From the NCBI GenBank assembly GCA_023105745.1, contig JALGQZ010000001.1, forward strand, positions 61,419,937 through 61,483,936: a DNA stretch of 64,000 nt, read 5' to 3'. The DNA is from Austropuccinia psidii. Its lineage: Eukaryota; Basidiomycota; Pucciniomycetes; Pucciniales; Sphaerophragmiaceae. Shown piece after piece: positions 8,159-18,721 of the stretch. Under the pieces are notes generated by a model, which made no database searches, was not told where the DNA came from, and saw only the letters and a list, made by a program, of their open reading frames with translations. Made by a program: the position numbers and the translations under genes. The first letter of the stretch is position 1. Every line of letters starts with the position of its first letter.

Positions 8159-10068
8159 TGTAAGATGTGTCTATGAAACTGTTGATAATATTATCATTAA
8201 TCAACAGTACTATGACTGTTCTTATGAAATATAATAATAAAGAATTATTATAACCACAACTAAATAATTAAAGAATTATTTCTTTCACTTGTTATACACT
8301 ACTAGTGATTATAACAGTGAGTAGTACTTGTCTACAAGAATCAATTAAAAGAAGAATTTAATAAAAAAAACTTCTTTTATTAAAATAATAAAACTACTTT
8401 AATATATAATTATCTTTTGCAAGAATAATCATAAAGACAATTCTTAAAGAAAGCTCATTTCAGAGAAAAACTTAAGGAATTAAAGATAAATCACTCACTA
8501 ATACTCCAAAGAACTTATCAAAGATAAAAGTAGAGAAATTTGACATAGAATTGTGGATTTAATGGCTCAAAATGATTTTATAGCAATATTACAACGATAT
8601 ATGGTTGATTTGTATTATTGTATGTCTTTCTGATTGATTCTGAAAGAATAAAATGTTTAAGAAAAGTTTTAACTAATACTTACTTGTTGGTAAGAATGAT
8701 ATGAATGAATAATGTGATGATGATTTGGAAAAAACAGCAAGAGGAGGCCTCTTTTAAGTCTAAGACAGCTCACAGAGGTGTGCCATGGAGAAAGCTTAAA
8801 AAACAGTGAGTGATAAAACAATAAACCCTTTTGGATTATTGATTGGATCATCTGTTGTCACGTAAGATTATCATAATTACTTAATTGATGTTTTTACATG
8901 ACTACCAACCCCAATATGGTTAAGAATAAAAGGAGTAACATCTGTAAATCTTCTTTTATTCCAAAATAATCATTGATTTCTCAAAGTTCTCAATTTTATT
9001 GGTAATTTAATTAAAGGTTGTATTTACTGTGAATTTTTGAAGATTCAGTGTTTCACGTGGAATAATCAAGAATGGACTGTAAGTAAAACTTTTAATTTTC
9101 CTAGTAGAACCATAATTACTTTGAGTTGTACCATAGAAAATACGGCGCTCCATTGGTCCTGAAGGGTTCAGAGAGATTCATTAAGAATTGTAATTTTAAT
9201 GAATTTTTGAAGTTTTTTACCTCACTTCTACGTAGAATTGCAAATATCAGTGTTTAGCTGGTTGCTATGAGGTAGATCAATGGATAAAAGTCCAAAAAGG
9301 GTTTCAATTACTCTTTTAGGGTCTATCCATGGAAAGTCATTAAGAATTGACATGGTTACAGGAGTCTAAGTAGCTCTTTACCTCCTTGGCATGTCAAAAT
9401 AGCAGGTTATTTGCCATTTTCTTAAGATTTACTGTAGTTGTAACATGGTGACCAAGTTCCCAAAGTGCTTTAGCTTACTAATTGGGCCAAGATCATCCAT
9501 GGATTCAAGCTTTGGATCTGTCCATGCCCCTGAGGCCTCAGAAGCTGGGTGCCCTGGCTCTCTTTGATGTCTTTTGTCCCTTTTGCTTATTTTTCACGTC
9601 AAAATAGAAATTTAAGCTTCAAGTGAGATATCCACTATGGGTGTACCAAAAGTCCATGTAAGAATACCATGATATTAAGTGCCCAAAACATGCATAGCAC
9701 TATTCTTAGTGTATATGTAACATGGTATTTCTCACATTCCCATTATTTTGACATGAAATTAAGAAAAACAAAAGTTTTCATGGATCATTTATGTGGTATT
9801 GAATTATTTTCCATATTATCATATCAAAGGGTTAATATGAGCTTATTCACTCTGTGGAGCTACCCTAGGTGAATTTCTGTTTAGAATCTAAATCTGGCCT
9901 TAAATCTATGGATTTACTTACTCAATAAAAAGTTATTCATATTTTCTGAAATAAAAAATGATGAATTTTGGATATATGCATGACTTATGAGTTATTCATA
10001 ATTCAGAATTTATTTTTCAAAATAATTGTGGCCTATTTGGGTATGTAAAATATACCTCAAGTCTCACA
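8159..10068 (-). repeat. B2 3' LTR, 1910 bp
   Basis: On the minus strand it begins TGTGAGA and ends CTTACA. It is collinear with the other B LTRs at 16197, 24568 and 38029. The conserved splice-donor-like GTAAGTATTAG is present on the minus strand near 8665-8680. Confidence 0.93.
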
Positions 10069-10211
10069 TTCCCTCCCACCAAAAAATGAAATTGTATTAT
10101 AATTTCATCAATGGTCTAAGTAATAAAAGCCCCAAAGGGGGGTTAATGTACACTGTCCAACCTCTTTACATTACTCAGATCATATAACTTAAAGCCCATT
10201 TATAGACATGT
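10069..10211 (-). other. B2 3' untranslated region with polypurine tract
   Basis: On the minus strand the tract ATTTTTTGGTGGGAGGGAA (10069-10087) abuts the LTR, as in B1 (24550-24567). The rest of this short stretch is non-coding and matches the B1 3' untranslated region. Confidence 0.75.
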
Positions 10212-11038
10212 TCAGGATTTTGGCCTTCTTTCATGTCTAAATATTCTTAAGAGTTTATCTGAGTCAGGTATTTCTGATTCTGCCAGCCATTCATCTTCAT
10301 GTACTGGATTTCTATATCTGACAAGATTCTCTCTCTGATTTTTACCCCTAAGCCTCCTTTCTTTAACGACTTTCTTTATCTTTTTGTCTTCATATTGTTC
10401 CACTGGGGGTACAGTTAAAGTGGTTGGGTTCCTCAAAGGAAACAATTATTTGTCAGCTGGTTGATAAGGCTTTATCAAGCTTACTGCAAAATTGGGGTGT
10501 TTATTTTCCAATTCACCACTTAATTCCACTTGAACTGCATTGGTTCCATGTAAGGCTACAATAAAAAAAGGTCCTCCATAAGAATCTTTAAGTTTCCTTG
10601 GGCCTTTGATATTATTAAAATCCACGGTTGAAACTAGAGCTAAGTCCCCTACTTTGATGTCTGGTACTTTGTGAGTCTTGTCCCACTTCTGTTTTGCATA
10701 GTCAAAAGCTTCATTCGTACTTTGTTTTGCATGATGTTTCACTTTATCAAGCATTAACTTGAAGCCGGAATTTGTAGGATGAATTTCAATCAAGTCTTTC
10801 CTCTGTGTGTCTTCTGGGAGTCTTGGATTCCATCCTTTTTCTAACATAGCAGGAGTTTTACCTGTGGAAGAATGGACCAATGTCTTACATGCCAATTCTA
10901 ATGCAGGTATAAGAGTGCCCCAGTCATGGGTAAAGCCATCTGAGTCTTTGAATTCTAACCCATAAGCATAAAATCTCCTGATCATGTCTTCTAAAGTTTG
11001 AATCATTCTCTCTGCTAACCCATCTGTTTGAGGGTGAT
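10212..11038 (-). pseudogene. pol: B2 integrase C-terminal part and chromodomain-like end
   Basis: Reading begins at the A2 insertion point with the second half of the integrase core (PQTDGLAERMIQTLEDMIRR, catalytic E in LAERM). It continues through GWNPRLPED and KVGDLALVSTVDF to a C-terminal module of the form YRNPVHEDEW, which resembles a divergent chromodomain. An in-frame stop lies near 10443-10445. The missing N-terminal integrase is at 30827-31527. B1 carries the undivided equivalent at 22785-24428. Confidence 0.92.
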
Positions 11039-12388
11039 TGTCACAACCACAAAGAATGACCCTCCTCCATTAGTGTTGCAGCAATTCCAACCTGGGGGCC
11101 AATTGGCCACACCATATCTTTATGGCCAATTTGCCCCCCTCTGGTGCTCTATGGCCTTCACAGTCCACGGTCTGTGGGCCAATTAGGCCCCTTTTGGCCT
11201 AATCCAATGAGGCCAAAAGGGGCCAAAGGGGGGCAGCCCACTATCTCCCAAGGCAAGGTGGGTCCCAAACCACAATTGGGCCCACCTGAGCCAATTTTGG
11301 CCCCAAATCTCATCAAAACCAAAATGGCCATAAGACCCTCAGGACCCAATTTTAGCCAATAACCACCATGGACTCTGGTAGCCACCAGAGGCCACCAGAT
11401 CAGCTCAGATCAAGCTTTCCCCTCACCTTAAGGGGAATTATTCCACTCCTCCATGGACCCCATACCCAAGGTTTCAGGAATGGTGCATATATGGTATTAT
11501 ATACCATTATGCACCATTTCTGCTCAGCAATTCAATGGTGATGCTTTCAGGACCCAATTCCATCTTTCCAAATCAAGGTCTCAAAAGCCAACACCCATTT
11601 GGAAGGAGGAATTCTTAACTCATCAGTCTGGCAATCCATGGTGGCAATCAGAAGACCATTCAAGGATCCCAACCACCTTGCCCTTCAGGGGTTGGGTTGG
11701 CAATTAATTCAGGATTATTCCAAAGGCCATTCTCAGAGGTTTTACATTCTTTTAATCAGTTGTCAAGGAATCAAGTATTTCAATACTCCTTGGGCAACTC
11801 AATTGGTCCATACAGGTGGCAATCAATCAACCTGTATTTACTTGGCCCAATTAGGCCAATTAATATTCCACTGTGGGAATTCAGTCACACAGCTCAAATC
11901 TCAAGATGGACAGATCTGTATTGACCCAATTTAGACAACTCAGCCGGTGACTCACCTTCCATGATCAGTCTTTCAGCTTTTAACATATACTGGCCACCTT
12001 TCAGCACCTGGGGACTTTTTCCCCAGTTAATTAATATATTGGATTTATTTTTATCTTTATTTTCTTTCATTTTATTAAAGCTAATACTGATAATCTTAAG
12101 TCATTTATTCAGCACCTTTTCTCTTTTCTTCCTTGCCTGTCAATGGATATTGGTGGTCATATCCATTACTAATTCCGTTTCCTTTTCTGGCAGGTTGAAA
12201 CAGTGAATTGAGGATTTACTTGGTTGGCTTCTCTTATTATCTTTGACTTTGGCATACTTGTCTTTTCCCTTATTCTTCTTTAAATAAATTCAATCTTTAT
12301 TATTTCTTATATCTTTTGGAGCCCTCAAAGTGAGTTCTTGATTCCTGAGTGCCAAGCCACTCTTGCTTCCATAAGAGCCCCTACGACA
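11039..12388 (+). repeat. A2 5' LTR, 1350 bp, internally deleted
   Basis: It starts TGTCACA and ends CTACGACA, where other A LTRs end GTGACA. It is about 300 bases shorter than the A2 3' LTR. The loss falls near 11158-11165 in the GGCC-rich U3, where TATGGCC repeats could have recombined. The TATA dyad (11481-11516) and the stem-loop plus primer complement (12008-12038) are retained. Confidence 0.93.
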
Positions 12389-13081
12389 TTATATTAATTA
12401 AATCAAAATTTTCTTCTTTTCATTCATTCTTATATTTTAATTCATTAATTTCACTTCATCGAAATTATGACTCTTTAACATTTTATGATATTATGATTCA
12501 TTGTCACATCTCAATTGTCTCTCATTCAATCTTCATACTGAAAATTGAAAGCTGACCCCAATTTTATTCTTTGTTTCTCTTTTTGAAATCTTATCTCAAT
12601 TTTATCTTCATTCAATTCATCAAATCCTTTGTATTCAGGCCTCATTCTTGAAATTCAAATTGATCTTTATTATCATTCAGACATGTCTTCACATCAAGAT
12701 TCATATTTGATCTGTTCTTCAAGAATTTTGATTTTTTCAAGAAGATTTCACTTGATTTTGATTTTGACTGATTGATTTGACATAAATTGACATTGACTTC
12801 AAGAAAATTGATTGACCTGGAGATTTTATTGATTTTGATGACTTTTCACATCAAGAAAATTGACTCACATTGATTTTGACCTCAAGAATTGCTTGATTGA
12901 TTAATTGATTTTTCTGAAAGATTTTATTTTGAATTGATTTGACATTGGATTTGGATTGATTGATTATTGATTTTTTCCTCAAGATTTGATTCTGATTTGA
13001 CCTTAAAGACTATTTCGGTTTTGCCTCAAGTTGCTATTCAAATCTTGATTATTTTCATTTAAATTTTATTTTTATTCAATC
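12389..13081 (+). other. A2 5' leader with candidate self-primer binding site
   Basis: TATATTAATTAA (12390-12401) follows the LTR by one base and is complementary to TTAATTAATATA inside the LTR (12027-12038). No TGG-type tRNA site is present, which fits the self-primed chromovirus group. The rest is low-complexity, with many TTGATT, TTTTGA and CAAGA motifs between about 12640 and 13070, and no credible frame. The position of the gag ATG in A3 is AGG here (13082). Confidence 0.65.
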
Positions 13082-14402
13082 AGGTCACTCCAACACTCAC
13101 CTCCTGCAAGACAGACAAGATCTCAGGCCCGAGCTCAGGCTGTTCTCACTCCTACTGAAAGAGCTCCTCTTGATGGGACCCCAGAAGTTCCACCACTGAA
13201 GGCCCAATTAGACAGAGGACCAATCAAGGAGGGAGAAGAACCATCCAGGAAGGAAGGAAGAGTGCCAAGAAGATCAAATTCTTTTTCAGGAGTAGCTGGT
13301 GGCTTTCCAGGCATGTTAAGGACTAATTTCAGAAGTCCAGGTGAAGATGGTAAAGAGGAGGAGGAGAATTCTGTGGAAGAGGAAGAGTCTGATGGCACTG
13401 AGGCTGCTGCTGCTCCTGTGGGAGCATCTGAAGGCACCAGAGGACCAACTCTAGCCCAGTCTGATCAGCCTGTCTCTCACCAGACTGAACCATCCATATT
13501 GGCCATCATGCAGAAAATGACCCAAATTATGGCCAATCTTCAAGCTGCTTCATCTTCTGAGGTTTCAGGATCACCAGCCTTCAAGACTCCATCTATGAAG
13601 GCACCAGAATGTTTTGATGGGACTCAACCCTTCAAAGCCAGAAGTTTCATTCAGTCTTGTCACCTTATCTCTCCTAATGACCCGGAAAATTCTTCTCAAG
13701 ACAGAAAGAAAGTTCTTTATGCCACTTTGTTTTTGGTTGGCAGGGTTGCAAAATGGATTGAGCCTTATCTTTCCAATCTCACTAATCAAGACTCAAGCTA
13801 TCTTCTCAATTAATGGACATTTTTTGAATCCCAACTCTTCACTTTTTGGGGACCCAAATGAAGTTAGAAAAGCTGAAGCAGAGTTGGATGGCCTTAGAAT
13901 GAAAGAAGGTGGGCATGTTTCCTTATACATTGCTGATTTCAGGAGTTTGGTTTCAAGAATTGGAGATTGGGGGGAAAGGGCCCTTATTCATCATTTCAGG
14001 AAGGGTTTGGCCTCCAGGATTCTGGATCAATTGGCCTCCCATCCTTCAAACATTGATTCTCTTCAAGACTTAATGGATGTCAGCCTGGAACTTGATACCA
14101 GGTACCATCAGAGGAAAAAGGAGAAAAAGCCTGAAGCCTCAAAGTAAAAATCTTCTCATCATCAAAATTCTTCAAGCTCAATTCATAAGAGGAAGAATTT
14201 TCATTCTCAAAAGCGGGACAAGCCCCATTCTTCCTTGTTGAATAAGGACTTCAAGTGGAAAGGGTCTTAAAAAGAAAGAAGAATCAAGGAGGGCTTGTTT
14301 ATGTATTGTGGTGGGAAGAATAGTATTGAGTCTTGTGTCAAAAGGCCTCAAAACAAGCTTCCCCAACCGTCAGGCAGTTTTCCCAGCCAGGGAAAAGCCT
14401 GA
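13082..14402 (+). pseudogene. gag: A2 gag, broken
   Basis: The frame opens at 13082, but the start codon used in A3 is AGG. The sequence includes QTRSQARAQAVLTPT, an acidic stretch near 13345-13400 and the capsid-like block APECFDGTQPFKARSFIQSC. It then breaks with a stop at 13811-13813 and a 2-base loss near 13846, and continues in the shifted frame (GDPNEVRKAEAELDGLRMKE). A further stop lies at 14145-14147. The zinc knuckle near 14293-14340 has lost its first Cys and its His compared with A3 (CTYCGGKHSLESC). Gag ends at TGA 14400-14402. Confidence 0.9.
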
Positions 14403-16196
14403 GTGAAGATCATGTTGTGTTCAATTGTCTTCACTGTTTTCCATCCAGAGCACAATTGTGCATTCTGAATACTGGTGTCAAGGATTCTCTCAAATTCTTT
14501 ATTTTTTCTTCTCTTTCTGATGTTTTTTACAGTATTCTCATTGATTCCGGTGCTAAACACTCATTTATTGCAAAGCAGTTTGTTCACAAGTACTCATTGA
14601 CTATGTCAGAACTCCCAGAGAAGATTCCTCTTATAATTTTGGAATCCTCTGAGTCCCCTTCCTTATTTGTGACTCACCATACTAAATATATGGTTGAGCT
14701 CCCTTCCTTCCCAAGCTTTGAATGGGACTGTTTAGTCATTGATACTCCCAAAGGAGAAGACCTCATATTGGGCTTTGACTTTCTAAATAATTTTAATCCT
14801 TCTATTGATTGGGAGCAAGTGCTGATCACCTTTAATTCTGATCATAAGGACTATTCTGATCCTTCCAAATCTTTCCGTAATGACTTTTCTTCTCCCAAAT
14901 CATGTATAGCTCTGGTTGGTGATTCTAGAACACCATCATTCCCATCTTCTGTCCATATTCCTTCCATAAATTTCCCTCAGTCATTACCATTATCTGGAGA
15001 TGAAGTCTTCAAACAGATTAAAGATGTTGGAGAAGATAATTCTGTATCTTCACTTCATCTCTTCTTCGGGAATATGGACCTTTCTCCTTCATCTTATCAT
15101 GACTCCCTGGAGGAGTTGTGGGATGAAGAGGAAGAGCCAGAAGAAATAGAAACCGTGATGAAGGTTGTTCCTTCTACTTATCAACAATATTTGGATGTAT
15201 TCTCCAAGGGGAAGGCAGAAAAACTTCCTGCTCACCGCCCCTGTGATCATCATATAGAGCTGGAGGGGTCTCTACCTCCAGCTGGGGTGATCTACTCTTT
15301 ATCCAAACAAGAGTCAGATACACTAAGGGCCTACATTTCAGAGAATGTAGGGAAAGGTTTCATCCGACCAAGCCCCTCTTCAACAGGAGCACCTGTCCTC
15401 TTTGTCAAAAAGAAATATGGTGGCCTCTGTTTGTGTGTTGATTACCGCAAAATCGATGCTGTTACTAGGAAGAACAAGTATCCTGTTCCTCCTATGAATC
15501 AGCTTATCAATGTTTTTAATGGTTCTTCTATCTTCTCCAAGATTGATTTGCCTGGTGCATATAACCTGCTCAGAATCAAGGAGGGGGATGAACATTTGAC
15601 ATGCTTCAGAGCTAAATATGGCAGTTATGAGTACTTGGTTATGCCATTTGGGCTCACCAATGCTCCTGCCTATTTTAAGAATCTTGTCAATGATATTTTC
15701 CAAGGTATTCTTGATGTTTATGTTGTGGTTTATTTGGATGACATTATGGTCTTTTCCAAATCTGAGGAAGAACATGTCACTCATGTGTCCACTGTTCTTT
15801 CCAGACTCAGAGCCAATACCCTTTTTGCTAAGGCTTCAAAGTGCCTATTTCATGTCTCTAGTGTAGAATACCTTGGTTATGTTGTTTCTTTTGAGTGACT
15901 CAAGATGGACCAAGAAAATGTCCAGCAGATTCTCAATTGGCCACCTCCAAGAAACCTCAAGGTGCTTCAATCATTCCTTGGCTTCACCAACTTCTACCAC
16001 CGTTTCATCAAGAATTATTCAAAGAAGATCAGTTCACTCACCAGTTTCGTCAGGAAAGATTCCTATTTCCCCCTCAATGAGGAAGCTCTCAGCCAGTTTC
16101 ACCAACTCAAAGAGGCTTTTACCACCGCTCCAATCCTTCTCTACCCACTATTGTAGAGACCAATGCATCTGATTATGCTTTTGGTGCCATACTGAG
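14330..16196 (+). pseudogene. pol: A2 pol part 1: protease, RT and start of RNase H, broken
   Basis: Open from 14330 to a TGA at 15896-15898, then in frame to a stop at 16154-16156. The protease has the retroviral-type DSGAKHSFI near 14545-14572. RT carries KIDLPGAY and an intact YLDD box (about 15729-15752). The stop at 15896 interrupts the connection after YVVSFE. RNase H starts in the -1 frame, as in A1, and its first catalytic acidic block reads ETNASDYAF, with Asp changed to Asn. B1 is inserted at 16197 directly after this block; the frame continues at 26494. Confidence 0.92.
14390..14396 (+). other. Candidate -1 frameshift site G GGA AAA at the end of A2 gag
   Basis: In the gag frame the heptamer G GGA AAA precedes GCC and the gag stop TGA. 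The pol frame is open across this point in the -1 frame, from about 14330 onward. A3 has the same -1 arrangement (gag stop 62679-62681, pol open through it), but its heptamer reads G GGG AAA (62669-62675), a weaker match to the X XXY YYZ rule. Confidence 0.5.
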
Positions 16197-18123
16197 TGTG
16201 AGCCTTGAGGTATATTTTACATACCCAAATAGGCCACAATTATCTTATAAAGAAATTTTGAATTATACATAACTCATAAATCATGCATATATTCAAAATT
16301 CATCATTTTTGATTTCAGAAAAGATGAATAACTTTTTATTGAGTAAGTAAATCCATGGATTTAAGGACAGATTTGGATTCTACACAAAAGTTCACCTAGG
16401 GTAGCTCCATAGAGTGAATAAGCTCAAATTAACTCTTTGAGGTGGTAAAATGGAAAATACTTCAATACCACATCATCAATACCACATAAAAGATCCGTGA
16501 AAATTTTTGTTTTTCGCAATTTCACGCCAAAATAATGGGAAAGTGGGAAATCCCATGTTACATATACACTAAGAATAGTGTTATGCATGTTTTGAGCACT
16601 TAATATCATGGTATTCTTACATGGACGTTTGGTACACCCATAGTGGATATCTCACTTTAAGCTTAAATTACTATTTTGATGTAAAAAATAGGCAGGGGGG
16701 ACAAAAGACATCAAAGAGAGCCAGGGTACCCAACTTCTGAGGACTCAGAGGTGTGGATAGCTCCAAAGCTTGGTTCCATGGCTGATCTTGACCCAATTGG
16801 TAAACTAAACCTCTTTGGGAACTTGGTTACCATGTTACAACTACTGTAAATCTTAAGAAAATAGCAAATAACCTGCTATTTTGACGTGCCAAGGAGGTAA
16901 AGAGCTACTTAGACTCCTGTAACCACGTCAATTCCTAATGACTTTCCATGGATAAGCCCCAAAAGAGTAATTAAAACCCTTTTTGGACTTGTATCCATTG
17001 ATTTACCTCATAGCAACCAGTGAAACACTGATATTTGCAATTCTACGTAGAAATGAGGTAAAAACTTCAAAAATTCATTAAAAATACAATTCTTAATGAA
17101 TCTTTCTGAATCTTTCAGGAACAATGAAGAACTGTATCATCTATGGTAAAACCAAAAAAGAATTCCAGTTTTACTAATAAAATTAAAAGTTTCACCTATA
17201 GTCCATTTTTGACCATTCTATGTGAAACACTGAATCTTCAAAAATTCACAGTAATTAAAACCTGTGATGAAATTGGCAATAACATTGATAACTTTGAGAA
17301 ATCAATGATCATTTTGGAATAAAAGAAGATTTACAGATGTTACTCCTTTTATTCTTAACCATATTGAGGTTGGTAGTCACGTAAAGGCATCAATTAAGTA
17401 ATTATGATAATCTTACGTGACAACAGATGATGCAATCATTAATCCAAAAGGGTTTATTGTTTTCTCACTCACTGATTTTTCAGTCTGCTCCATGGAACGC
17501 CTCTGTGAGCTGTTGTTGACTTAAAAGAAGCCTCTTCTTGCTGTTTTTTCCGTATCATCATCATCTTATTATCATTTTATATCATTGTTACCAACAAGTA
17601 AGTATTAGTTAAACTATTCTTAAGTGTTTTTAATCTTTCATAATCAATCAGAAAGACGTGAAATCATAGAATCCAACTATATATTGTTGTAATCCTGCTA
17701 TAAATCATTTTGATCCCTTAAATCCACAATTCTACGCCAAATTTCTCTACTTTTATCTATCAATAAGTTCTTTGGAGTATTAGTGAGTCATTTATCTTTA
17801 ATTCTTAAAGTTTTTCTCTAGTAATATTTTTTTTCAAGGATTATCTTTATAATTATTCTTTCAAAAGATAATTATATATTAAAATAATTTTATTATTTTA
17901 ATAAAAGGAGTTTTTATTATTAAATTCTTCTTGTAATTGATTCTTGTAGACAATTACTTGCTCACTGTCAAAATCACTAGTAGTGCTTAACACGTGAAAG
18001 AAATAATTCTTTAATTATTTAATGGTGGTTATAATAATATTTTATTATTATATTTCATAAGAACAGACATAGTACTGTTGATTAATAGTAATATTATCAT
18101 CAGTTTCATAGTCACATCTTACA
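16197..18123 (+). repeat. B1 5' LTR, 1927 bp
   Basis: Starts TGTGAGCC and ends ATCTTACA. It is nearly identical to 24568-26493. A likely core promoter lies around the CTTAAAAG and CT-rich stretch near 17520-17560. The strong splice-donor-like sequence CAAGTAAGTATTAG begins at 17595. Confidence 0.96.
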
Positions 18124-18512
18124 TTTGGGCGCCTGGCCGTGTTTTTTGAACCTTGTACCCTTAATTAATATATTTTTAAGCTCTAAAATATATTAATTTA
18201 ATAATTTTTTCTTTCATTTTAAAGTGAAAATAATTCTTATTTTTGAAATTGTTTTGGAAATCTTTTTCATTGAGGAATTTGGTTTAATTTTATACTGTTT
18301 TTACACGTGGCTTTTTCACATCCAAAAACTTATAAAATTATTCTTTGAGTTACTCTGAATTAATTTTCATTCAAAATCTTAGATTTTAATTTTTTTTTTA
18401 AAAGGGATAATTTTTTTAATATTAAAAAATATAAAACTTATAAAAAATCTTTAAAAATATTTTAAAAAGTATAAAAAATAATTTTTTTCTCTTTTTTATA
18501 ATTTTTTTCTAG
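17598..18512 (+). other. Predicted leader intron running from LTR to gag leader
   Basis: The donor GTAAGTATTAG (17598) and acceptor TTTTTTTCTAG (AG at 18511-18512) would remove 915 bases, including the primer site. On the minus strand B2 keeps both, with donor GT at 38551-38552 and acceptor at 37648-37649. D1 keeps the acceptor CACTAG (52820-52821), but its donor has decayed. This is a prediction from consensus signals only. Confidence 0.5.
18126..18141 (+). other. Primer-binding site of B1
   Basis: TGGGCGCCTGGCCGTG begins two bases after the LTR. Related sites follow the LTRs of B2 (38011-38026, minus), C1 (31933-31948, minus) and D1 (52270-52285). I cannot name the priming tRNA. Confidence 0.7.
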
Positions 18513-18721
18513 TGTCTTTAATCAAATACTGTGCAGCTGGCAACAGACTCAGTAAAAGATACATCAATAGACCTGAATCTTCAGAAGCAGAATCTGAAGG
18601 AAGTATTGAGGTGCAAATTGCTAAAAGAGGCACCTTATTTAACTCAGAAAAGGCTAAATTACCACCAAAAGGTGTGTATTTTATCTTATATTTTCACTTC
18701 TATCTTTAAATTGACGTGAAA

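Noticed and set aside
16424..16609. Identical 61-codon minus-strand frames in the two B1 LTRs (also 24795-24980)
   Set aside because: Identity reflects recent LTR duplication. The frame is not kept in the B2 LTRs as protein and has no recognised domain.
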